NCBI GenBank assembly: GCA_030142905.1
Contig: JASJOG010000256.1
Span: 35,001 to 99,000, forward strand
Length of the DNA stretch: 64,000 nucleotides
Direction of reading: 5' to 3'
Origin: Heliopora coerulea
Lineage: Eukaryota > Cnidaria > Anthozoa > Scleralcyonacea > Helioporidae
The position numbers were made by a program, and so were the translations under genes. Below are positions 23,327 to 33,919 of the stretch, in pieces. The notes beneath the pieces were generated by a model. It worked only from the letters and a program-made list of their open reading frames with translations. It did no database searches and was not told where the DNA came from. Each line of letters begins with the position of its first letter. Position 1 is the stretch's first letter.

Positions 23327-25118
23327 CAGGGGGTGGACAAAAAAAAGTAGCCCCTGTGTAGAAATACGGTTTTTTATTCAAACACATACTAAAGTGATAG
23401 AAAATGTAGAAACCACTTTGTTTTAGCACAGACTGGTCAACATTTTATTAAATTTGAACTTACACAATAGATTTAAATACTAAAATAAGAAGAAATACAA
23501 ACTTTTGTCGATTTTAATATCAGGTCGTGTTGTTTTCTAAAGTTAGGTAATATTATGTATCTTTGAATGTCTTGAGCATAGGCGCTTTAGCCCTCACGTT
23601 CTTGCAAAAAATCAATCAGAGTTATCGTCCCACAATATTTGAATAGTTTTCGTAAATACTAAAGTTTTACTGGGCACATTCATTAGTCCTTTTTGGATGC
23701 ACTGGAAAGGGATTATTGGTAAAGAAGAGGAAATGGCTAAAAAGACAAGAATAGAGACCCAGAAAGAAAGATCACAGCCCAAGACTGGAAGGAATCATGA
23801 AATTATTGGAATGCTCAAGGCTGGAGTTGGTGCTCATCAAATTTCACGGGAATATAACCTGAGTTATTCAGGAGCAAAGAAACTTTGCGCAAAGTCGAAG
23901 TTAAGTGGAAGTTGTGGACGCAGTCCTGGCTCTGGTCGAAAACGTAAAACTAGTGAGCGAAGTGGTCGTTTCATTGATAAATGTTCAAAAGCAGGAACGC
24001 CGACAAAAAAAGAAATAGCATATCAACTCAAAGCTCAGACAGGAGACAAAGTAAGCTGTAAGACTATTCAGCGCCGTCTCAAAGAAAAAGGCTTGGCATG
24101 GAGAAAGAAATCTAAGAAGCCTTATGTTAGTGAGAAGAATCGTTTGTTACGTTTATCCTTTGCCCGTGAGCATGTTGGTTGGAGCGAGGATCAATGGAAC
24201 CGAGTTGTATGGAGCGACGAGTCGCCATTTTGTCTGCAAAACCAATCCACTCAATATGCGTGGAGAACTAAAGATGAAAAGATGTCAAATCGCTCAATGC
24301 AGGGAACAGTGAAACATGAAAAATCCATTAATGTCCGGGGGTGTTTTTCGTGGAATGGCGTTGGTGATTTACATCGTGTCAAGGGAATAATGACAGGAGA
24401 AGTATACAGGAAAATCTTGATACATCATCTTGTCCCATCCGCCAATCGGTTATGTCCTGATGGTTTTGTATTCCAACACGACAATGACCCCAAACACACG
24501 AGTTGGGTGTTTTCAAAATATCTTAAAAATAAGAAGCTTGATGTTATGCCATGGCCAGCTCAATCGCCAGATTTAAACCCCATTGAAAATTTATGGGCTG
24601 AATTGAATCGTTTGACAAAAAATAGAAACCCAAAGAATGAAGATGAGCTTTTCGAAATACTTAAAAATGGATGGAATGAGATAACTGCAAATACTTTCAT
24701 AAGCTTGTTGAAAGCATGCCTAGTCGATGCAAAGCTGTGATAAAATCCAAGGGAATGCCAATAAAGTACTGAAAGATATTTGGCATAAACTGTACTGCTA
24801 ATAACAGTAGCATGATACATGTACGAATGTGATATTATTTTGAGTTGAAAGCGTGTTTATTAAGCAAAAAGGTTTGTTAGTAACGCCGAACAACAACAAT
24901 GGCATAACATTTAAAATATTCATATTATTTAATAATATTTTTATTTCTTATTACATTTGTTGTAAAAATCAAATTTGAGGATCATAAATCGTGTTTAGCT
25001 AATTTATTCTTCAACTGTATAGTTTTTGCATTTCTTCACATCTTCTGCAAGCTTGTGAAGTTTATATCCCATAAGCTGTATTTTATATGGGGGGCCACTT
25101 TTTTTTGTCCACCCCCTG
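23327..25118 (+). mobile_element. Complete Tc1-family transposon
   Basis: The element starts CAGGGGGTGGAC and ends GTCCACCCCCTG. Its inverted repeats are about 28 bp with a single mismatch, and it is flanked by TA at 23,325-23,326 and 25,119-25,120. It is 1,792 bp long and contains one uninterrupted transposase gene, so it may be autonomous. It inserted into a hAT-like MITE. Confidence 0.9.
23697..24740 (+). CDS. Tc1-family transposase (DD34E)
   Basis: This 347-residue cut-and-paste transposase is open from end to end. The N-terminal half has two helix-turn-helix units (about residues 33-65 and 100-135) joined by a Gly/Arg-rich linker (GRSPGSGRKRK), which bind the inverted repeats. The catalytic DDE residues are D174 in VVWSDESPF, D262 in QHDNDPKHTS and E297 in PDLNPIENLW. 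The D-to-E spacing of 34 is the Tc1 pattern. The first ATG gives 347 residues; a second ATG at codon 13 (MAKKT) is an equally plausible start. Intact length and motifs suggest a recently active copy. Confidence 0.92.
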   Translation: MHWKGIIGKEEEMAKKTRIETQKERSQPKTGRNHEIIGMLKAGVGAHQISREYNLSYSGAKKLCAKSKLSGSCGRSPGSGRKRKTSERSGRFIDKCSKAGTPTKKEIAYQLKAQTGDKVSCKTIQRRLKEKGLAWRKKSKKPYVSEKNRLLRLSFAREHVGWSEDQWNRVVWSDESPFCLQNQSTQYAWRTKDEKMSNRSMQGTVKHEKSINVRGCFSWNGVGDLHRVKGIMTGEVYRKILIHHLVPSANRLCPDGFVFQHDNDPKHTSWVFSKYLKNKKLDVMPWPAQSPDLNPIENLWAELNRLTKNRNPKNEDELFEILKNGWNEITANTFISLLKACLVDAKL

Positions 25119-25318
25119 TAGAATACTCTTTCTTGTTTGTTTTTAAACAATGCCATTTTGTTCTGTTATGTTGATTGTTCGTTGTTGTCATTGTGCTTCC
25201 TTTTCTTAAAATGAAGACCTCCTTGTGCTTCCATTTTTCAAAATGAAAGCTTCAGCTGAAATTATTGGAAGGGCGATCGCCCCCCTTGCCCCCCCTAGTG
25301 TCCGACACTGCTTCGATC

Positions 25319-27381
25319 TATGTGTTCTAAATTTATTTTTGTGGATCATGTCTTATTAAAATTAATAAACTTATACATTATCAATATATTCAATATGAAT
25401 TAATAAACCATTGAATTTGAATATGAATAAGTGAGAGGTATTTTTTTACGACCCTATTACCTATTTCATTTGATAAAGATTGTTTTAACGACACGAATAC
25501 TGGTAAGAGATTTTTCGAATACAGTGCAGCATCACTATAAGGGTCGGGCAAATATACGGGAAAAATTTTCCAGGGGGAATCTGAACCTTTTTTCCATAAA
25601 ATATTTGACTTTGCCTCAACAATTAGGTATGAAAGAATATGCTTATGGTTCTTGTTCGTATTCTTTACAGGCCTTGATATTTATGACTGAGCTATATATG
25701 TGAATGGTGCAGTAGCTCACATACGTCAAAAGGAAAGACAAAACTATGATCAGTTGTAAATAAGTGCATTTTCCAATGTAAATAGAAGTAAAAAATATAT
25801 TGCATCACTTGTGCTGTTAAAGATACGCAGATCGTGTATTAAAATACCCAAGCACACAGTCGGTGAATTTTCAAACAATTTCAAAAGAAACACCTTGGTC
25901 TAAAACTTTTGTTGCCGGAGCCACATTGCTGGTGAATCCAAAGTGTTGAAGGTTCACTAACAGACCATTTCCCTAACAAAAAGTTATCTATGTTTTGTGT
26001 GTAGATCCATCCGCTTGGGGGCAAAACGATTCTTTGAAACATAATTAGGAAATTATAATTTTATAATCTGCCAACAATGTTATAAGGGTTCGTTAAGCTC
26101 AATCCTCTGAATCAAAAATATAGGCCAGGCATTAAACAATGAATGGGTTTATCTGATTAGTCGAGAGAAATCATTGCCATCTTTGATTTGCTTTAACTCT
26201 TTCTCAGCAGCATCAGTGTTCTATTATCTAACTTTGGCTAATACCTGACGATTTTACTCGTCAAAGGAGTCATCCTGTTATCCTTCGGGGAAAGAGTCAA
26301 AGCGAGGTATAAAAACCGTTCTGAATTCTGGCCTGTGTCATTAGGTGCCCTCCTGGACCAATTTATAGGCCAGAGTATCAGACCTGGAGCTCAGTCGCAA
26401 TAAATGGGTCCAGTGCTTATTTCCAGAGACAAAAGGTCGCAGGTCAGCTATTACTCAAGAAAAATTATCCCAGGTTACGTATTCTCACAGACCAATGGCT
26501 CATTTCGCGAAGAACAACAATCACAAGCAACAAGTTACGGGAAATAAATTCCTTAGGTCGTTTATCCCCAAACGTATTGCTAGAAATAAAAAACTCCCTA
26601 GTCAACTGATTTATGGAGATGAACTGTCGTATAATTGTCCCCTACCCTAACCACAACTTTGTTAAAAACCACATTTGAAACGTGTTCATAATACTTTTAA
26701 TATAATAATTATAAATTTGTGTTAAATAGCGGTGGATAATAGGAAGCAAGTTACAAAGTGTTAAATATTTTATTAACTATTTAAATAAAAAAAAAATCCA
26801 TAACAAATGAACTAAAACTGTAAATAATCATAAAACACGCAGAACTTCATGTTTCCAGGTGACTGAAGCATACCAGGGCCATTTTCCCGACCTTCCTTTG
26901 CCAAGAACAACCGTGGTGGGAGAGACTTTTTCCATACTTAAACTCTGGAGTTAATACTGACCAGTTATCCTAACCAGTCATTGATTAAAAAGTATAATTA
27001 ATGCTCATCGTCATGATACAACCGTTTGATACCGAGTAAGTTAAGTAGCTCGTCGACATAATAAACAAGAATTAAAAAAACAGACTTGAAATCCTTACGG
27101 TATAATTTAGCTTTTGTCGAACAGAACAAGGCCAAAGGGAACCAGATCCATATCCAGATAATCTTCAGCGGGCACATAATACATTCAGGCTGTCGGCAAT
27201 ATCGACAATAGCGTCATTGCAATGAATCAACAAATTTCCACTGTTCTAAAGTAAGCAAAAATTACTTTATAGAGCCTGGTGTTTAAATTAAAATAGTGGT
27301 TAATTAGCTTTTACTGAAAGGCTAACAGAACTCAAAAGATTTTAGCCCATCTATGTCATCTAACACTCACTAGATTTATTT
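25319..27381. other. No gene recognised
   Basis: AT-rich sequence with no exon I could support. The short frames at 25,431-25,703 have no recognisable domain or strong splice signals. Confidence 0.4.
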
Positions 27382-27645
27382 GCACATCTTATCCTGCCCC
27401 ACGCATTCTTATACTATACTACTCTATCTTATAATAGCCTACCCCGAGCCTACTCTAATCCTGCTCTTTTCTAACCATAACCTATCCTACCTTACCTTAC
27501 CCTACCCCCCAAAACCTTTTGTTCCCACCGTATCCGAGCCCTACCTTATTCTACTCAACCCTACTTTACGTATCCTAGTATTCCCTATCCAACAGTATCC
27601 CATCCAACCCTATCAAACCATTCCTACTCTAACCCGTCCTTCCTA
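27382..27645 (+). repeat. Degenerate pyrimidine-rich CCTAY repeat
   Basis: About 260 bp consist almost entirely of imperfect 5-6-nt units such as CCTAT, CCTAC and CCTTA on the plus strand. The strand asymmetry is strong. The units do not form a regular telomeric array. A (TAA)n tract lies nearby at about 27,800-27,845. Confidence 0.6.
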
Positions 27646-27649
27646 ATTA

Positions 27650-28660
27650 TAACGTAGTCCAACTTAATAAAAACGCAGTCTACAATTATCGGACCTTACC
27701 GACCTTAATTTTGCTCATCCAAGTTTAGGTAATTAACTTAAGCTTGATCAAATCCTATCTAAATCTATGTCATTTAGTTTCAATTAGAGCTTAATAGCTT
27801 TAATAATAATAATTATAATAATAATAATAATAATGATAATAATAGCTTTAATATGTCTGGGAAGTTTAAATTATTGGGGCATCTATAATGACTGAAATGG
27901 AAAATGGAAAATCTGATTTTTCTGCGGTAATTTGAACCTAATTGCTGAAATTGAAGTGATAATACGCCCTAGGTCTGCAATTTTCGGCTACTTTAAATGC
28001 TTGTATTAAAACTTTATCACAATCATATTCCGCCAATTAGACTGGAATGCCAAATATGGTTTAGGATATGATCGCCTCAATATATCATACGTAGCTCAAG
28101 AGTAAAATAATTTAAAAGATTTGCTCACGATTACAGGGTTCTCATCACTGTGAGTGAGGATGTCAGACATCTGAAGGTACATTAAAAGTACTGAGAAAAA
28201 GTTTTTAATAATGTCCTCTAGAGTGGCATCATTGGCATATAGTTAACCAATGGTAGATGATGCATGTAAAATTAAATTAATTCAATCCTAATTACCAGTC
28301 ATCCAAAGTTTAAGTCGGCTCGAGGTATCATTGCTACAATAGGTTTGACACGAATTATTTTGTCGCAATGACATTTTCGCAGCAAGAAGGCCAAACGAGC
28401 GTAGGACGTTCCCTCAGATCCGCAAAAAATCTTATCCTTTTCATTTAGAATGTGAATGTAACCTTGGCGTGCTGCACTACTTAACTGCATAGGCTGAAGA
28501 CAGTTTTATAAAAATAGTTAATATAGATTTTCAATATTATGAATTTAATCCATATTGAGATGTGCAAACAGTACCAGTAACTAGGGACTTAAGCACGTTC
28601 ACTGGCTTTTGTCAAGTGTATAAGCAGTCCCGTCAGGTGGTGATTCAAATGAATAGATAA
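27650..28660. other. No gene supported
   Basis: Apart from the (TAA)n tract, I see only one open stretch of interest, on the minus strand at 28,299-28,490, with a possible acceptor (GTCTTCAG) but no known domain. It is not strong enough to annotate as an exon. Confidence 0.35.
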
Positions 28661-28662
28661 CG

Positions 28663-28663
<1 letters not shown>

Positions 28664-28703
<40 letters not shown>
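28664..28703. repeat. (TA)n microsatellite
   Basis: A pure AT dinucleotide tract immediately precedes the PLE relic. A similar tract lies downstream at 29,833-29,876. Confidence 0.85.
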
Positions 28704-28704
<1 letters not shown>

Positions 28705-29550
28705 CCTAGAGACCGAAAATAACAAAACTTTACCTTTCCTTGATATTTTAATTACACGGAACAATGGTACCTTTTCAACCTCAGTTTTTCAGAAGCCCAC
28801 TTTTACTGGGTTATATACGAACTAAAATGGTTTTATCTCCTTCGAGTATAAAAAAGGACTAATCATGACTTTTCTTCACTGCTATTTCAGTAATTGCTCT
28901 TGCTTTGCCTCTTTTAAGTCTCAAATTGTTAGCTTTAAGAAAACATTCTGGTTAAACAGTTACCCTATTTCCTTTATTGAAAACTGCATTCAATCGTTTC
29001 TTAACAAGATACATTTGCCGGCCCCAAAGGTTTCCCTCGCGCCTAAAAAGATCATATATTTCTGCATGCCATTGACTGGACAACATCGCCTGCAAATTCG
29101 CAACCAGATAAGTAAACTCTGTTCCGGTACATTTCCACATATAAAACTTCGCTTCATTTTTCATCTCTCTTTACGTTTGGCTCATTTTTTCCCCTTTAAG
29201 GACCGGGTTCCCAAGAGTCTGAAACCCTGTGTGGTTTATAGTGGTAAGTGTCAACGGTGTAGTTCGTTGTATATCGGCCAAACCTGCCATCTTCTGCACA
29301 CACGTATTTCAGACCACTTGAGCATCTCGGCCATTACTGGGTGTTGACCCAAAAGTGTGTTAACCCATCCCCCACAAGTATTTTGTCACGCGAAAGGGAC
29401 ACGGGACACCCGGCTTCTCCAAATGATTTCAATGTTTTATCTTCCTCTACTAACAGCTTAGAACTTCTTATAAGAGAAACCCTCTTAATTCGTAAGTTTA
29501 ACCCTTCACTCAATGCCAGTCTGGACTCCTTTTCACTGTCTTTATTTTAG
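28703..29550 (+). pseudogene. Penelope-like element: RT end and GIY-YIG relic
   Basis: The plus strand encodes the tail of a PLE. It begins with the end of the RT (SLETENNKTLPFLDILITRN, VFQKPTFTGLYTN). A connector follows (PKKIIYFCMPLTGQHRLQIR, FPFKDRVPKSLKPCVVY), then a GIY-YIG endonuclease with GKCQRCSSLYIGQTC and RISDHL, and finally ILSRERDTGHPA and LLIRETLLIRKFNPSLN. Stop codons near 28,830 and 29,345 and a shift near the latter break it. A hammerhead motif with an intact core follows at 29,732. Confidence 0.75.
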
Positions 29551-29731
29551 ATTATGCTTATTTCTTTTGCTTCTTAACTGTTTCCTGCCTGCTGTTTGTC
29601 ATACCTCAAGGACAACCTGTCACTTCCTCGCTTTTGTCTTTACTCCACACTTCCTCTCACACTTATCATGTTAACATCACCTTTGTAATACAATATAAAT
29701 ATATCATTCATGTAACATAACCATTCATTCT

Positions 29732-29763
29732 CTGATGATGTTGCATGTTGCAACGAAACGTTA
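29732..29763 (+). ncRNA. Hammerhead ribozyme motif of a PLE
   Basis: An intact CTGATGA, a well-paired stem II (GTTGC-ATGTT-GCAAC) and GAAACGTT follow one another. Stem III is the self-complementary ACGT, which in related PLE ribozymes is thought to work as a dimer. The cleavage triplet would be GTT. It lies about 180 bp downstream of the GIY-YIG remnant in the same orientation, as expected for a PLE terminal repeat. Confidence 0.6.
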
Positions 29764-29829
29764 GATTCAATAAAACTTCACTATGCCTATATTTCGTGTG
29801 TTTTGCTGGGCTATTTTATTTCTACTTCG

Positions 29830-29883
<54 letters not shown>

Positions 29884-30149
29884 ACGGATACAGATGACAG
29901 TTGGACGTTTGTCAAGCACATACTTCCGAAAAACAATTTCTGAGTCCCAGATGGTAATCCAAACCTCAGCCTTCTGACGACCATAAGACTGATCTCAGAA
30001 AACCATCAACATATAGTGGCTGCCGTATACACAGAACATATGTAAAACGTGCCTGTACATCATGTTAGTTCGCCATTTGAGTCTTGATAGCTCAATAGTT
30101 AGATCTCATGGGCCATCAAAAGGTCGCGGTTATATATTTATAAATAAAA

Positions 30150-33100
30150 AAAAATCATTAATATCACAACTTACTAAAATAACTAACAAATATAAAATAA
30201 AATTAAAACTGTGATTTTAACTTATGAATTTTGTATATATGAACATACATGTATATTTATATGTGTTTATGTATATACATACTTGTCTTTCTACATATGT
30301 ATAATGGTGAAAGGTTCTCTGGATTTATGATAGTTTCTCAAAAATCCGGGGAACCTTTTACCGTTAATACATTATTCGTACGGATCACAAATCATCAAGA
30401 TATAGAAAAATACATGAATATCTAGGCATACATTTACACTTACAGTTACTTTGCATATTGACTTACATTTTGATTACGCACATCGATTTAGATTTTGATA
30501 TGGTTTCCATTGGCAGCACACTTGCCTGTAGACGCATTGATCTCTCATTAGACAATTTACTAGTCAAATGATAAGTTTAGTCCGTAAGTCGTGAAAATTC
30601 TGTACATGCTTCTACCGTTGAAATTAATGTTCTGACAGAACTGGAAACTGAGAAGTTTTTCCACTTCCTACAAACTGATTTCATCTGGTATATTCGGAAT
30701 AATTGAGATTGTCACACTTCAGTAGCTTTTTAATGGCACAAAATTTTACAAACATTGCTGAGCAAGATAATTTTTTGATAAAGTGAAGATGATATCTTGT
30801 TATGAGATGCCTGAATGACGGGGTTGAAAGAGGAACCAGATGAAAGCAACGAACCGTTCAACTGGAACATTCAACAAACTGGTGGTTTATTTCAACCATC
30901 GAGTTCTTTTTATAAACATTTTAAAAGAAAACAGAAACTTTGATTTAATTAAAGTAAATTTAATGTGTCTCGATAAGCACTAAATTTGTGTATAAAGATA
31001 AATGATTTGATTTATTCTTCTTTACGGTGATCTTAACCTTATGCTGGAAGTAGTCCAGTTACTTGTTCCCTCGGTCTCTCCAGGTCCATCAATAACTGAA
31101 CTTTTGTAGTAAACACGGGAATTAAACATGTGTCAAAATAACTTTCGAAAACAGATTGAAGGAGACATGACAATTACGCAAAGGCTCTCTTTCAACGTAC
31201 AATATGAGAGATGTGAATACAGTAAAGTTTTATACCCGTAAATGGCTGACTTGTGAAACGATGGAACATTCCTACCTTTCTCTTGTACACGCGTAAACTT
31301 TTCATGCCATTCAAAACAATTATTTCACTCAGCCAAAGACGTTTCAAGATGTAGGGATTTCTGCATTTTAAGTGACTTGTTGCTTTTTAAATCGCCTCGA
31401 AACCACCTTATTCTTACACCTCATTTACAAAACTTCCAGAATGACGTTTAGGCCTTGGAGAAAATATGGAGAGAAAGGAAACTACAATAGTAGTTTGGCT
31501 CGTTTAAAGACAAGAAAAGCTCCATAAATGACTTTCTTCTGTTGTGACTTTATTTGTCTTGTTTTTAAATGGTGCATGTTTTTGTCAGTAATTGCATCAT
31601 ATAATTTCAGGAAATTGCAATTAAGTATTGTTAAAAGCTAAAACTCTCGTCCGTTAATTCAAGACAGCAAATACTTAAAATCTTATGATGAAACCATATC
31701 AATGTATAACACATGGTGTGGTTATGTCTTAACTCAAAAGGAGGAATGCAGAACTACGGATCTATGTACATTGTGTTTCGGCAAATTGTGCTGTATAATT
31801 TATGGCCATCCAAACTTTCAGAAATAAACGAGTCAATTGTCAATTGGCGTGAGTGTAAGACCGGTTGTTGAAAGAAACGTCCTGCCTTCACAATCTATTT
31901 AATATTTTATTTCCGTTCATTGACTAGATAGTGAGAGGTCATCTTTTTTATTTCACTCAAGTAAACGATCTTTTTGTTGAATCCTTAATTGACCTCACCT
32001 TTCTGGTTCTCAAATTAGAAAGTCATGCCATGCAAAGTTGTCGCCCAGCAACCAACTGTTTAGAATTTCCACTAATCTGACAATATCTTGCTGAATAAAG
32101 GCTATAATTCAATACGTTCGTGGATGTACAGAATGTTTCTAATGTTTGATGAACCAGAAACTGATTCAGACATAAAAAATCAATTTTTTTATTCTTAGTC
32201 AATACTTCAGTGGTTTACCTGAGCCTCTTGAATATCCTTTGAAACCCTGCCTGTCTAAGAGTTACATTTCAATGTTCAGGGAGAACTAATATTCTGCGAA
32301 GGAAAGTGGATTATTCCCAATAGGTGTATGTAAATCACCAAATTGTTTAAATGAAATGTTTAACGTTGAGACACGAGTACGCTATAAAACACCCGTACTT
32401 TTAGGTTTAGAAAAATGGTACTTTACCACGTCTTGAAGATGTTATACCGTTGTTGCAACAGCTTTATTTAAATACTTTTTTAACAGTGTAAAATTGTCTT
32501 AATGTTTTTCATAAGTTGCTCAATAGCTCTTTTAAAAGCATTTGGAATTTAGAGGAGATTATTATTTATAAAGCTCAATAACCATTACAGTTCTTGAGCT
32601 GAAATTTTATGAATTTTCCTTAAAATATGTTGGCTTTATTACAGAAAAAATTTTGAAAAAAACATTCAGACACAAAATAGTTATAAAGTATATTTCCAAA
32701 CATCTAATAACACTGAATTTTGACAGAGCATTTTCTTAGAGTTTTTTTTTTCATTACATTATGTTTTCTATTTGCCTTTCAAATCTTACAAAACTGTAAC
32801 ACCACATTCTTGTTTTTACAAATGTATAGTTATAAGTCAATTACTAACAATTCTTTTAAAGAGCTTATACGTTAAGCATACCGGTGGATTGTACGGTAAT
32901 CCAAAATGACGGAAACGATGGAATATTGAAGATTTTTAGTTATGGAGATGTTTTCATTATAATAGTAATGCCAAATGAACATTGGGACATTGAGAGTCAT
33001 TTTGAGTCAATTTCATCATGTTTTAAAATTTTTACTGCATGTAAACTGATTGTTAAAGTCGATAATTCAATTAAAGTTTTTCAATTCATGTAATAACTTC

Positions 33101-33180
33101 TCCTTGTTAAAATCCCCCTAGCAAATAAGGCGAAACGTCATGGAAACAAAGTTGTCATATGAAATTTATATTTTAGAAGT
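30150..33180. other. No gene recognised
   Basis: This is AT-rich, apparently non-coding sequence. Partial SINE traces occur just before it, at 29,920-30,135. No domain-bearing open frame or RNA gene was found on either strand. Confidence 0.4.
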
Positions 33181-33241
33181 GTGAGAATTTGGAGATATCT
33201 TGAGATGACAGACGAACTATCGTCACGCTCTATCCTCAGAA

Positions 33242-33480
33242 AAACGATTTCTGAGCCCCAGACAGGGATCGAACCCACACCCTTCTGATGACCGGTGAGA
33301 TGCTCTAACCATCAAGCTACCAAGACTCAGGTGGTAAGCTAAGGTGCAAGTTCGACATCTGTGCGACCTAAGCGGGACCCACCATATATTAATAATGGTA
33401 TTGATGAAATTGTTAGAGCTTGGAGGTATCTTGCAGGTTCAATCCCCGTCTGGGGCTCAGAAATCGTTTTCCTGAGGATA
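33242..33480. repeat. Two inverted tRNA-derived SINE copies
   Basis: The minus-strand copy (33,242-33,340) has A-box GATGGTTAGAGC and B-box GGGTTCGATCCC followed by TGTCTGGGGCTCAGAAATCG. The plus-strand partial copy (about 33,410-33,480) shares the B-box end and tail. Both belong to the same family as the fragment at 2,028. Confidence 0.6.
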
Positions 33481-33859
33481 GAGTTTGACGATCGTGCATC
33501 TATCATCTCGAAATTGTTATGTTTTTGGATTTAGCAAAACATTATCTTGTAAAAATTTTTTTACCATACTTGAAATAGTTTTGGAGATTTCGACCGCCGG
33601 CATCTTCTGACCCCCAGTGCCAGAAGACTCAAAAAAGCCTAGTCTAGATAGGGTTAAAATTTAGAGTGGAGTAACATAGGTAAACGATTTTGCGAACCAA
33701 AATGTCGGAGTTTTAAAAGTATACATAATTAGGCGTTTAATTGTAAATGCATGAAGTTTACTTGTATAAATCTCTGCATCCTCAATATAAATCTCAAGGA
33801 GTTCGTAGTTCCTATTCAATTGTCTCCCTGGTATAATTAATTCAAAATAAGCGAAATGC

Positions 33860-33916
33860 ATTTCCTTATCCTTATTCTTATCCTTATCCCCATTCTCCCC
33901 CTGATTCTTATCCTTA
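33860..33916 (+). repeat. Pyrimidine-rich minisatellite
   Basis: Imperfect repeats of CTTATC and CTTATT fill this stretch. It is low complexity and not a gene. Confidence 0.55.
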
Positions 33917-33919
33917 CTG

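Larger units (their letters stand above)
23226..25310. mobile_element. hAT-like non-autonomous element carrying a nested Tc1
   Basis: The ends are CAGTGGCGGACACT and its near-complement AGTGTCCGACACTG. The element is flanked by an exact 8-bp duplication, CTTCGATC, at 23,218-23,225 and 25,311-25,318. An 8-bp duplication and CAGTGGCG ends are typical of hAT elements. Without the nested Tc1 insertion the element is only about 290 bp and has no transposase, so it is a MITE moved in trans. Confidence 0.8.

Noticed and set aside
27382..27645. Pyrimidine repeat as telomeric DNA
   Set aside because: Units are irregular 5-6-mers, not a regular CCCTAA array.
28299..28490. Possible minus-strand exon (63 codons, acceptor GTCTTCAG)
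   Set aside because: No recognisable domain, the in-frame TGA comes before the only good donor, and no partner exon was found.
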